Part shown: piece after piece, positions 34,252-46,240 of the stretch
How the letters are laid out: every line of letters starts with the position of its first letter
How positions within the stretch are numbered: position 1 is the stretch's first letter
Assembly: GCA_018340805.1 (NCBI GenBank)
Contig: JACMZG010001913.1
Coordinates: 26,478,099 to 26,542,098, forward strand
Length of the DNA: 64,000 nt
Direction of reading: 5' to 3'
DNA from: Microvelia longipes
Taxonomy: Eukaryota > Arthropoda > Insecta > Hemiptera > Veliidae
Position numbers and translations under genes: made by a program
Notes under the pieces: generated by a model
Database searches by the model: none
What the model was told of the DNA's origin: nothing
The model's input: only the letters and a program-made list of their open reading frames with translations

Positions 34252-34382
34252 GCGATATGATATCGCTTTACGGTTCGTTCATACTAACCGTAACAAAGGA
34301 TATGGAAAGGGGGACGCACTTTAACAGGAAAATTTCTAACTCTGTTATGGCACTGATAATACGTCCCACCCCCTTTTTATCC
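34252..34382. repeat. Cluster of hairpins
   Basis: AGCGATAT/ATATCGCT (34,252-34,268) and TTACGGTT/AACCGTAA (34,270-34,295) are followed by GGAAAGGGGGACG paired imperfectly with CGTCCCACCCCCTTT (34,303-34,375). It may be the remnant of a small inverted-repeat transposon. Flanking DNA (33,860-34,250 and 34,383-36,030) is AT-rich with no gene seen. Confidence 0.5.
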
Positions 34383-36029
34383 TCTTCCTCTCCTTTCATT
34401 CCTTAAAGTTCTTATAAAGTTTAATCATTCGACGTTTGACGCGTTAACATATATACTAATAAATAAAATGTTTTAGCACATATCAACAGAACTGCTTTTA
34501 TCCCCTTAAAAATATTAAATTACTTTTGATAAAAATATCAATTTGACAAAGTAAAAGATGATATACATATAACCTATCTAGCCCATATTTTTCGTTTAAA
34601 CCCTTCTCCCCTACATTACTAAATACTAAAAAATCCTAATGCTTAAAATATTTCTTTATTTATAACAACGTAGTTGACATAACTATAATAATTACATATT
34701 TTTTAACAAGGTATATAACAATGACTTCCATAACATAATAGTTACTAAAACTGAAAAAAATTGGTTAACAAGTTATTGTTTTACTTATAAAATTTAAAAC
34801 CAAAACTCTATGAAGTTCCGCAATGCTCTTCCTTCTCGTATCACGCTTTTCACTCAATTTCACCCATAGAATAAGCTTAAGTCAGACTTCAATTGTGGCT
34901 TAATAGCTTCAAACTAATCATAGATATAACAAGGAAATTATTTAATAAGAATTAATAGTAATATTTAATTCTTTTTTTTTAAGGTTAAGTTAATTTTTAT
35001 TACTTATTTAATTTTATTACTAATAATGAACATATATATCTTGAATATATATTTTTTTAATAATAAATACATACTTGATTCTTTTCAAACCAAAAAAATG
35101 ATAATATGCTCGGATGTTTAAAATGATATGCAATTTAATCAAGGTATGATAAAGAATATTTCTGTTCCCCTTTACAGCTGGGGAATTTCCCTGCTTTAAA
35201 TTCCAGTGCGTTTTTATTGAAGAATCAGCTACGTTTTTATTCCCAGAGATTTTCCTCGTGTAGGGGATGACATAAAAATTTCCAGGAAGTACCATGTGTT
35301 CAGGTAAGAGGATTTTCTTTTTGTATTTCCTGGTTCCCTTTAGTGAGGGGTTGTATAAATCTTGATAACACTATCAGTACTGTGTATTAAGTTGATAATA
35401 CCAATGGATTTGGCTGTATAAATAAAGAGAAAGGTTTTTTGTTTAAAGTTTGTTCTCTTTGCCACCATGTGATCGAAAATGCATAGATGTCACTGTGCGA
35501 ATCTGTAGTCAAACATAGCAAAGCAAATCTTGAAGAAATCCTAATAGCAATAAACCAAGATTAATCTTGATGGAACCTCGAAAATGCAGTTAATTAAAAA
35601 AAATCACTTAAATTCGATCCAATTTTCAATATTTTTGGTAAACTAAGGATATATATACAACTTTTCACAACATCAGAAAGTGGGACAAAATTAGAATAAT
35701 AATGAAATTGGTCAAGTTAGAACAAATCAAATAATCCTTAGCTCTGCTGATTTTGCAATGGCCAAAACAGGATTCTATTGTGGGAGCCACTAAATAATAT
35801 GATTAGATGCGCCACTGGTAATCTAACTATATAATAAATCTAACTATTACTTATCTTCATTGGTGGGATTTAAGATGCATCGTCATGTATTACATATTGT
35901 CAGCTAGATCTTTAAAAACGTATCGAGAACACGCTTTCTCAGTTCGAGAGTATATGAACCCTTAAATTAACGATACGGAAAACAAAATAGAACAAATAGA
36001 GTATGTGGACTCAAAGATTTGGGTAAATA

Positions 36030-36510
36030 ACCCCGAAAAAAATTATACCCTAGGAGGGGTATATTCTAGGAGTGTAGAATATACCCTAGAAATGAAAAAT
36101 AAGAAAAGTCCAACGTTAATAATGTGACTAAACAAAATAAAATCTAAAATAAATCTGAACCCAAGAATAAAGTGAATATACCCTAAAAGGAGTGAGTATA
36201 TCCCAGAATGAATGGAGTGAATTCACCTTAAAGGAATTGAATGTATTCCAGAAAGAATTGAGTGAATGTACCAAAAAGGAAGTAAATTTATCCTACAAAG
36301 AATGGAGAGAATGTACCTATAAGGGAGTAAATGTATCTCACAAAGAATGGAGAGAATGTAAGTAGAAGGGAGTAAATATATTTCAGAAAGAATGGAGTGA
36401 ATGCACCTAGAGGGAGTAAATGTATTTCAGAAATAATGAAGTGAATGTACCAAGAGGGAATAAAAGTATCCCACAAAGAATGGAGTGTATGTACCCAGGA
36501 ATATGTAAAG
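36030..36510. repeat. Degenerate 45-bp minisatellite
   Basis: Units such as AAGAATGGAGAGAATGTACC followed by GGGAGTAAATGTATCTCAC repeat with a 45-bp period about seven times between 36,165 and 36,500. Related, more diverged ATACCCTAG units lie at 36,045-36,110. The 62-codon minus frame at 36,288-36,476 is a by-product. Confidence 0.75.
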
Positions 36511-36810
36511 TAAATGTACTCTGAATTGAGTAGTGAATATCCTCAGGATGAATAGATTTAATAAATTTTAAAATAAATGGCGTGAATAAACCTGGATACA
36601 GTCCAGATAATATAATCCAATATTATGGATAGCGTACGAACCCTTGAATAAATGAGGTGAAAAACTTACAAAATTGGTTAAACGAAAAAATCATTACATT
36701 GCCACCGAAATTATTCGCTTAAATTTGTTTTCTATAATAAATTTTTAAACGATGTAAAAAATTGTTGTTTAATGAATTCTAGTGTGATGTAATTTGTTAA
36801 TGAAAATTTG

Positions 36811-37395
36811 AGTATGGGGTACCGCGGAACTTTTCTACGGCTTATCAGAATCACTATGATTATCCTACCTATATTGTACTCGCTTCGCTCGTCCTCATAT
36901 TATGAAATACGCCTAATTTATAATTTTCTTTTTATTTTTCGACTCGCTTCACTTGCCCTTAAGCAGGACAGTTCTAATTCCAGCAGGTACTCAATCATTT
37001 ACTGACCACGCTTGAAAATGCTTTACGTTTGTGATAAAAAAAACCCGCAGTTATGATGACCATTCAATAAACTTGGCATACTTTTTTATCGTATGAAAGG
37101 ATCCATTTTTTCCACTCTCGAAAAATTTCAACTAAAGTGAATAGATTTTTAAAAAATCTTATAATGCTAATAATGAGATAAAACTTCTCACAATTGTTGG
37201 TCTGCAAAACTATTTTTGGATAGTGCAACTAGAGCTAAAGATTGATTTTTAACCTTCTAGCATAAACACATTGGGAGATAAATTAGCAGACTCACAAAGG
37301 CAAGCAAATAAACTTTGTAAAACACACTTAAGGGATCTTAACAAATGATTCAGGTGGAGTCTAGGTGGAATATTGGTATAAATGAGGAAAAGTGA
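36811..37395 (+). repeat. Family A repeat, near full length
   Basis: It begins GGGGTACCGCGGAAC, carries CTCGCTTCGCTCGTCCTCA (36,879-36,897), a diverged body with CTGACCACGCTTG and GTTTGTGATAA, the CTAGCATAAACACATTGGGAG module, and ends GGTATAAATGAGGAAAAGTG. The CA tract is reduced here. Confidence 0.75.
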
Positions 37396-39120
37396 AAAAT
37401 TACAAAGCTCACACAAAACATACCGGTTTTACCTTGAAAATATCAATATTAGGGTTAAGACTTGCAGTAAATGTTCATGGTACTCGTTCTTTCGTTATAA
37501 TATTGAGCACAATTACGCCTACAGTGTTTATACAATGTTTATTTTCGGAAGTCCACATTCACCTTGGGCGTTTCGGTTTTACTCCAGACTTTAAATATGG
37601 GTTTAAAAAGCTGTGTTTTAGAAAGCAACTCATACTAACTAAGAAAACTGTCACTTGCCTCGCAACTCCGTTCCCTTTCCTCTTGCCCCTCTAGACAACC
37701 CAACGACAGATAGTTAGACGGGAAAAAGTTTTTCCACTTGAATAAATTTAAAAACAACAATGAAAACCTATTTTATTTGGCTTTAACCTATCATTTCTCT
37801 CTGATAATGCCACATCACCCCATCCCATTATTCCCTTTCCTCTCTCTTTTCCCCCAACCTATTATTCTTCTGTTCTCATATCAACATTACTCCATCACTT
37901 TACCTCCCTCATCCAACCTATAATTTTCCTCAAGTTTCTCATAACTCCCTTCAACCCTATTACTCCCTTCCCAATCTTTAACTGTCTGGAACCTCCAACC
38001 CTCTTGTCATGATAAATAAAAGACAAATTTTCTTCTCCGATAAGGAAAACATTTCTTTTCACTTTCTAAACGTCCGGAGAAAAGCATTACCTTTTAAACC
38101 ATCACTGCTTTTCCTAAAAGCCGTCCTATCTGTCTTTTTTGTATCTGACGACTCATCGTCTCCTTAAACTAAGGGCTGATAAGGAGATACGTATAATATC
38201 GTCTGTTATCCACGTCAAAATTTTCTATCTCAGATGTCAAAGTTACTTTCTCGTATAATACCAAAAGAAAAAAGCGTCGTCTGACTTTTCAATGTCCGAT
38301 ACTGTTACACATGTTTACAGATAAGTTTATAACAAGGTATGACATGTCTTTATACATTCAAACATGCTATTTATAACTTAAATATGCGAGTTAAGTTAAT
38401 GCTTCAAACAAATGTTACTTAATATTTACAAAATATATCAAATATCATTGACAGATAAAGAGTCTATAACAAATTTGTATGAAGCCTGTGTTTTATTATT
38501 GACTCCGGTTGTCTGAAATGTCCAACTGCTTAAGCAAACTTCAGTGCGACTATCAAATATAAATATAATTAGACAATTTAAAATTTGTGGTTTACGCTAT
38601 TCCTGGATATGATTTTAATTCAAGATTTTTACTGTCAAATGTATAACTGGAGCAGTGTGTCTCAAGACAAAAACTACCCTACATTAATATCAATTACGGT
38701 CCTAGGCTAGAGTTAAGGAGTTTTAGGAGAATTTTAGTCAGTATTAGGCAACTACGGTGTAAGACTTAAGCCCAGGGTGTGACACAAAACCTAGGCTAGA
38801 CAACATCTTTTCTGCTCCTCCTTTACTTCAAATTTGTTGTTTTGTTTTAACTTCAGACGTCTAAGCAACCATTAGCCAATCATCGTTAGCATTGGTAACC
38901 TATAGCAACCAATACAACCCATTCATTACCAGTAATAACCATTATAAACAATGAATAACCTAACCTTATTAAGAATTATATAAAGTTCTTAATAAGCATT
39001 AGCATGCATTTTTAGGTTATTACTGATTATTTTTATTAAAAGTTGTTAATTTGATTGGACGAAGGGTATTTTTGGTTATAAAAAATAATTAAACCATAAA
39101 CAGCAAAAAAGGACCAAAAC
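37396..39120. other. Unique DNA with a pyrimidine-rich tract
   Basis: From about 37,770 to 37,990 the plus strand is strongly C+T-rich. Frames at 37,382-37,694 overlap and have no recognisable product. At 38,695-38,785 the text GGAGAATTTTAGTCAGTATT, AGGCAACTACG resembles 46,005-46,050 (GGGAGTTTTAGTTGATATTAGGC), a weak dispersed pair. Confidence 0.45.
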
Positions 39121-39130
39121 CTGATAAAAA

Positions 39131-39849
39131 ATCGGGTAAGGTAAACCTCGGAACTTTTCCTCATTACATCGGATTCGCTCTTCCTCAGAAGTACAAGTCG
39201 TTAAATTTATATTGCAACACGTCTTCGGACTCGCTTCGCTCGTCCTCATATAGAAAATAAATTATTTTTATTCCCTGTTGTCATTTATCCAGGCGTTGAC
39301 CTTGCTCAATGCTCTGCTTGACTTTTATGACCCACAAAAAATCATAGATAGACTTGTTGTAATATAACGAAACTTAGTACACTTATTTATTACGTTAAGG
39401 GATACATTTGTACCAAATTTCAACTCAATTGGATTATTTTCCAATTTTTTAAAAAAGTTATGCAAATCATTCAATAAAAATTAAATGAGCATAAAAAATA
39501 ATGCTGATAATAAGATGAAACTTAGCACATATGTTAGTCTTATACATGGCTATATGCGTGCTAAACCGGATCGCATCATTTTTCCGTGTTTTATTATTTT
39601 TTTGAAATTTTTGCTGAGTTATTACTGCGGCTAAATAACGTCATAAAAACAGTTTCCTACAGCGGTAGACTGATTTTTGTATACAATTTCCGGCACTCTT
39701 TTACCTGGTTACCCACCAAATAATGGGTAACTAAGGAAAAAAGGAAGCATAGGGAAAACTTGTAGTTTGTTACCCACCAATAAATAAAAAAAATAAAAAG
39801 GCTAATTCCGGTGACATCCCAGTTTTGGACTTCTTGCAAACACAATACT
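39131..39849 (+). repeat. Family A repeat joined to family B
   Basis: It starts AATCGGGTAAGGTAAACCTCGG and preserves the best body in the window: CATTTATCCAGGCGTTGACC, CATAGATAGACTTGTTG, GATGAAACTTAGCACATATG, CTGCGGCTAAATAACGTC. The simple-sequence tract is replaced by a local duplication: GTTACCCACCAA occurs near 39,708 and 39,769. The 3' stem-loop is missing; at 39,850 the family B hairpin follows directly after ACACAATACTT. Confidence 0.8.
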
Positions 39850-39975
39850 TTTAGCGAATTTCCTTTGGAAATTCGCCTAATGGGACAGGCGTCATGGCGG
39901 AATTTGAACCTCGGACCACGACACAAATCCGTTTCAGAGGTCCCTAATGACGAAAAAATAAGTTTCGCGAGACTT

Positions 39976-39976
39976 T

Positions 39977-40056
<80 letters not shown>

Positions 40057-40108
40057 ATATATATATATATATACATATGTATGTATATATATATATATAT
40101 ATATATAC
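39976..40108. repeat. (TA)n microsatellite inside family B
   Basis: TA repeat with one ATTATAAT break and TACATATGTATG near 40,072-40,084. Artificial Tyr-Ile frames occur on both strands. Confidence 0.9.
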
Positions 40109-40632
40109 ATATTTATTTCTAGACACTTTCTTGTAAACACTCTATCTTTCGAACGGATTAATATTTTTTAACCATACTTGGTACAAAAATCAACCTTGGG
40201 AGGACACGAACCCTATTGAAAACCAGGTTTTTGTGACGTCATTAACCCGGTTTGCTGAGTCAGCGAAATTTTCAAAAATTCGGCAAACTCAGGGTTAATA
40301 TTTTTTGCCCGAAAAAGGTCATTATTTATGTTTTTTGAGGCGCTGAATCGAATGAAACCGGTCCGAAGTCGACGACCAGTCTAATGACCAAAAAGTCGAA
40401 AAAACCATTGTAAATTACCCAAAACCAAAATTTAGATAAAAATAATTTCAAAGGGTGTCGTTTCTATGTAATTTTGGGCGCTGAATCGAATGAAACCGGT
40501 CCGAAGTCGATACGACCACTTTAAGTTACCAAAAAGTCGAAAAAACCACAAAAATTAAGAAAACAAAATTACGGTCGTTGAAAATTAAATTTCGAGTAGG
40601 GTGTCGTTTTCAATGTTTTTTGGGCCTCTGAG

Positions 40633-40847
40633 TTGAATGCCAGTGGTCCGGAGTCAATACGACCACTCAAACTCAGGGTACCTGGGTTCACATCCTGGAA
40701 GGGTCTATAATTTTTTATCGTTTTTTTACTTAATATAAGTTTACAACTGGAAATAATTCTGGCGCGGTGGTCCGCATGACGGGCGAATTTCCTTTGGATG
40801 CGAGCACTCAAACCCAGAGTACCTGGGTTCAAATCCTAGTAGGGACA
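40633..40847 (+). repeat. Two consecutive tRNA-like units
   Basis: The first has GGTTCACATCC at 40,685-40,695, preceded by AGTGGTCCGGAGTC. The second has TGGCGCGGTGG and GGTTCAAATCC (40,826-40,836), preceded by ACCCAGAGTACCTG. Both keep the T-arm-like pairing. Confidence 0.55.
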
Positions 40848-40896
40848 ATAATTTTTTATCGTTTTTTTACCTAATATAAGTTTACAACTAGAAAAT

Positions 40897-41560
40897 AATT
40901 CTGGCGCGGTGGTCCGCATGTCGGGCGAATTTCCTTTGGATGCGTGTTTCCGTGCTTTTTACATTATATAAGTTTACAACTACTAAATAAATAATTCCGG
41001 CGCGGTGGTCCGCTGTCGGGCGAATTTCATTTAGAATGCGTGTTTCCGTGCTAAACAACCCATTTCTTGCTTAAGGTTCTGGTTCATGCTTTAGAACCTA
41101 TGCAGTTACTCAATTGTTAAGCACTGCTCGTAACTCATTTTGTCTGTATTTTCCAAAGGAAATGCGCTAAAACCTTTAAAAATAACTGACTAAGCTTAAA
41201 GATAAGTAACTAAGCTTTAAACTAGTGCAAATAATAGTGCGTACTTCTAATTTTAGAGGCATGGTTTTGTACAACAACTGGATGATTATGCGCATTTCCT
41301 TTGGAAAATACAGACAAAATGAGTTACGAGCAGTGCTTAACAATTGAGTAACTGCTTAGGTTCTAAAGCATGAACCAGAACCTTAAGCAAGAAATGGGTT
41401 GTTTAGCACGGAAACACGCATTCTAAATGAAATTCGCCCGACAGCGGACCACCGCGCCGGAATTATTTATTTAGTAGTTGTAAACTTATATAATGTAAAA
41501 AGCACGGAAACACGCATCCAAAGGAAATTCGCCCGACATGCGGACCACCGCGCCAGAATT
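40897..41560. repeat. Palindrome of tRNA-like heads (locus 2)
   Basis: The arms 40,897-41,167 and 41,290-41,560 are both 271 bp and read as near-exact reverse complements around a 122-bp spacer. The spacer is the reverse complement of the locus 1 spacer, so both loci derive from one palindromic ancestor. Confidence 0.85.
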
Positions 41561-41605
41561 TTTGTATATACCTTCGGTATAAATGAGGAAAAGTAAAACT
41601 ATGAC
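41560..41605 (+). repeat. Family A 3' tip
   Basis: GTATATACCTTCGGTATAAA then ATGAGGAAAAGTAAAAC is the terminal stem-loop of family A and begins exactly where the family B arm stops. Confidence 0.75.
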
Positions 41606-44500
41606 GGTGAAGAATAGAATAGGCCGACTATAGGAGTCTCACAGGAGTATTTTATTTGGTAATAGACACTTAAATATGGGCGCTTAAAACTGAATCCTTA
41701 AAATTTAACCCTTAGTGGGGCACCATGATTCACTCTAACATTTCCCATAGAGACACTAACACTCTCCTACTTGATGAATGTCTTGGGTTGTAGGGTTTCT
41801 CGAATGGACAATATAGAATCCTTTGCGATATTCAGATTTCAATTTTCCTTGCGTCAATATTACCATTTGTTGTTTAACTTTTACCCTTATCTTTAACCAA
41901 TTATTAGACAATTATTTACTAAATGTTCACGTCCTCCAAACGTGTTGCTCGCATTTTTAAAGTCACGTTTAAACACAGCTGTTGAAAAGAAAAAACTTTT
42001 CCCCAGAATTTATCTTGATATAATAAAATCCAACTAAAAATCCGTTTAATTATTTGAGGGTGTAATCGCAATAACTTTTTCCTACCCAAGCCCCTAACTT
42101 CTTTCATCCTATTGGTCGTGTAAGTTTTTCTACGCCCCCTCGCTCTTTGTATAATATTTTGTTTTTCACGTTCTACGTCCTCCGGATCTCGTCTCTTGTT
42201 TCAATGTTGAAAACACAGTAGTACAAAATAATAGTTTCAATTAGTTAGCTTTATGGTGTATCTAGTAGTTTTTGGCACACAGATCGCGAATAATATCTAG
42301 ACAATTGCCTGAACTAGGCCCCCTCGCCCTTTTTATAATATTTTGTTTTTCAAGTTCCAAGTCTTTCTATGCCTAAGAGAAACCTGATAAGTTTAAGTTT
42401 AACTGATAGCAAAGATCCCAAGCTTACCAGTCTTTAGTAGAGCCTTTCATAGCTGTTGTAAACATACAGCGAACAAAAATCACTGCATAGCCTGGAGTTG
42501 ATGGAATAGGCCTGTACCCCAGCCTGGCTAGCTGATAAGACTGCTCATTGCTCTCAAAATAACAGTAAGGTGTTGCTCGATTTACAATGAGCAGCACCTA
42601 CTACGTGCTCTTTTGTACAAAAGACTGAAAGTCCCAGTGTATGGGTTTCTACTAGCCCACCCTCAAAAACTTATAATTCCACATGCTCTGGTCAGGAAAT
42701 AATGTAACTGGACCTCAAAATGACATTAAAATAAAAAATGCAGAGAGCAACATTACATCGTGCTCTGACAAAGGGAAAAATAAAACTGATGTAATAGTTG
42801 AAACTTAAACTTGATCAAAACTTCAACTGAGGAAGCAGCTCCAATTAATTACTAAAACTAGTATTTTGTTTAAAAAATCTAACAAATTTCTTAAGTAATA
42901 AATTTAAAGGTGTAATGGCTAAAACTATTAATCTTCCGACTAAAAGTATTTTAGGTATTTTATTAAAAATATTTGATAAGATAGGGTTATAGATTTACTT
43001 TGGAGTTTACCTCGGTAAAATGAGACGTAGAATGTATAATATATGTTATATTAAACAGCTAAGGTATTGGATGTTCAAGATTTATGGTTATTTATTGGCT
43101 CTCTCCAGGAACTTGGGATAGGGTGCCTCCAGCTTTAAACCCGATCTGAGTTTAGATGCCAAAAACTCGTGTTTGTGATGCATTACCTTATTCTCCGCAA
43201 AATTTATAGACGGGTCAGTAAAATCTATTTAAGAGAAAAATAGCTATTTCTAGGGGTAAAAAGATAGTCCTCGAATTGAGGTTTACTTAGTATCTAATCA
43301 CGGGATATTGAATTAACAACCGTGGATATAAAAAACATAAGCGTGATTTTCTGGTAAGAATTCGCTAAAACTTATTGTTAGCCTCAAAAACTGAACATGC
43401 TAACTTGAGATTCACTGTTAGACTGGATCCTTTATCCCTAGATAGTGCGCAAAATAATAACAACAAATGATAATAATAAGAAATGATTTATAGATATAAT
43501 ATAGTAAATAAGGCGTTCAAATGTAGTTGTGTTCAAAATTAAATTGTGTGCCGGGTTATTATTATTTGAGCCTTGAGGTTTAATATATTATTTGAGTCGT
43601 GTTTAAGAATCAAAGTGTTCAGAAAACAACGATTAAGTGTTTAAGTTATCAGCTTACCAAGAGCAGAGGGTAGATCTGAAGTCCTGAAGTAAGCTGACGG
43701 TATCATCACTCACTAGTCTATTCCTCTCACCGTCACGCATTACAATACATTAACTGGAACAAACAAAGGAAGCAAAACATTATTATCGCGCATTAATATG
43801 TATTAACCGAAACAAATAAAACGGGCTCATTATTATTGTTATTATTATTAATATTGCTGTAGTTTATTAAGTACGATTAAGTATCTCAAGACACATTGGA
43901 CTCGCAATACAGAATATTGCACAATACAAGACAGATAGCTCAGCCAAGACTCGAGGTCAATTAATAATCTCACTTGCGAGTTATTAAGCCATCGTCGTAA
44001 AGGTTATTTTTACCCAGGGAGGTATCGTAGGTACTTGGTAAGATTGACTGTGGACTATATTGAATTCAGGAAATGGAGGTGTCCCAATGACGTAGATGGT
44101 CTTATTTTACGTACGTAAAAATACTTTCTCCTATGGTTTGTCTTTAAGGTTTAACTATAATTAGAATGGCAGATCGAAAGACTGACGGTAGCGTAGAGCA
44201 TAGTTTGTACAAGGGCGAGAAACCAATGTACCAAACCCTAGTTGATGGCTAATTTCTTTGGAGCCTTAGTTACTAATAATCTTACGGCTGTAAAACACAT
44301 TCAAAAAGACCTGACCGCAATGCAAACCCTGTCTGGAATAGGTATTGCTGTCTAGTTAAAACGATACAGACCAAAGAATATAATAGGCATAGAATGTCGT
44401 ATGGTATACGAGAACGGAGAATGTCAGACAGAAAGTGGGGTCAACTCGTTGCTGGCATCTAGCGGCAGCTATGAAACTAACTCTTCTTACCATAATATTC
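41606..44500. other. Unique AT-rich DNA with small direct and inverted repeats
   Basis: GCCCCCTCGC plus about 35 following bases occurs at 42,134 and again at 42,318. GGTGTTGCTC/GAGCAGCACC form a hairpin at 42,571-42,600. TCAGCTTAC (43,649) pairs with GTAAGCTGA (43,689). ATG-started short frames (for example 28 codons near 44,166) have no support. I see no gene. Confidence 0.4.
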
Positions 44501-46140
44501 TTCCCATTTTTCTAAGTTAATATTATGAAATTACCTTGTTATTTGTTACCATTTTAAAGACATACTCGTGTCGTTAAAATTAGATACTCATCTACTTCAA
44601 ATAGATCATTATTATTCATAGCAAATCTTTGGGTTAATTAGTTATGTGACAGAAGTTATTTGCTGAAAATAATAGGACATGACAAAACTACCAAAATACA
44701 TACTAGCGCTCCTATTAACTGGTTAAGGAACTAACCTTTTCTTGTCCGAAATAATAAATCCCAGGACAATATTTCTTTATTTTTATTTCTTTGACTTGGC
44801 TGTTCGGGAACAAAGATGGTTTAACTCCAAAAATGATTTAGAAATAATATCAACATAACAACGCCCATGCGTTTAATATTCGAATACAATAACATAATCA
44901 TTCAATTCTGTTTACTTTCCATAGTTTTAAAATACAAATATACAGATACAAATAATAATACAAAAACTGTGTGCTATTTTTCGTGGCACGGTTTGTACAA
45001 TAGTGATTTAAATAAAATTATAAAGTAGTTAGAGAACTTAAATAGTTGGCTGCTTGCAAGTGGATCCCCCTCTTTGCCACTAACGACCTTATTACAGAAA
45101 CAGTCTTCTACATCTCCTTAAAACCAGAAGCATTTTTTTTAAAACACTAAATTGCTTATGCTTATACCTTGCCTAGCATTTTTATATCCTTCCTTAATTG
45201 AAACAAAAAAACTAATTTAATACGGACCTGCCTTATCCCTAGAATTCACCTGCTATCTCTTTGGATACTTTTCCTTCCAATTAACAAAAATTAATATAAA
45301 AGAGAGAGACCTTTAAAATGAGGGTATAGAAAATTGAATTTTGAGTACAGTTTTTAGTGGGTTGATTATTTGCTAAATAAGAGGGTTTATTTGGAACCGC
45401 TGTCAGGCTGTTGAAGGTGCTATTAAGGAGCGCGGCCGAGGGCTGTGCGACCCATATGGCCTTGTTATTAAGGGAGTCAAGGTAAGGCATGAGGTTAGGG
45501 ATTGCACCTGACACCTTTGTATTACCTTGCTTTGCCCTATTTTAACTTGAGCATCTTGTGTAACAAGTTAGATTTATAGGACAAAAGGGCGATTTTTATA
45601 GAGCCGGCCAATAAATATTTTCAACACAATACTGACAAACAAACAATAGTTCGAATTTGGTGTGCGGCAGGTGCCTGTAATGAAATTTTTAACCCTTTAG
45701 ATTGTTGCATCTAAATCTTTCATAAAATGGAAAGAATTGCATTACCTTTGAAAATTTCAACATGCCAGTCTACTTATATACTACTTCTTACAAAGCTTAA
45801 TTTATTGATTTCAATTATTATTTATTATTATTACTTTTTACGTCGAGGTTTTGTTGTGGTTCTGACATTTTTCTCTGCCTAGAACTGTCGCGAATATATG
45901 ACATAATAGATCAGAGGGGGTAAGAAGGGTAAGTCAAGTGGCTCAAGATAAGACCTAGCCTGAAGTAGTGTGAATAAAGATTCCAGGTTAGGTTTTAGAA
46001 GGTTCGCGGAGGGAGTTTTAGTTGATATTAGGCAGACCCTAAACCCAACACTGTTGACAGATCACTGTCTTCGTGCGTAAATGCATTTCTTTCTCTTTTT
46101 GGTCAAATTTCTCCCAAGGAACAGATTTCACAAAAAAATA
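44501..46140. other. Unique DNA, one unexplained frame
   Basis: A 77-codon minus frame (45,281-45,514) crosses a GC-richer patch at 45,390-45,520 and includes SLNNKAIWVAQPSAALLNST. I recognise no family. Only A/T-rich sequence surrounds it. Confidence 0.3.
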
Positions 46141-46149
46141 AGTAATTTG

Positions 46150-46240
46150 TTAACACTTGTTGTCTCGTGCGAGAGACACCTCCTAAGCACATAATATTCG
46201 TGTCTCGCAAAGTTATATAGTGCCTCCTTAAAGTTTTGCA
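46150..46240 (+). repeat. Diverged family D relative
   Basis: TGTCTCGTGCGAGAGACA-like hairpin text and AAAGTTTTGCAAAACTAAG echo copy 1 at 1,530-1,570, but the segment between is not alignable. Confidence 0.35.

Larger units (their letters stand above)
39850..41560 (-). mobile_element. Family B composite repeat, locus 2 (reverse)
   Basis: Reading the minus strand gives the locus 1 order: palindrome of heads (40,897-41,560), body (40,110-40,760), (TA)n (39,976-40,108), segment with B box (complement of 39,899-39,913) and hairpin TTTAGCGAATTTCC/GGAAATTCGC (39,850-39,877). The palindrome is shorter than in locus 1, because the third inverted head is replaced by a family A tip at 41,560. No coding frame. 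Confidence 0.75.
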
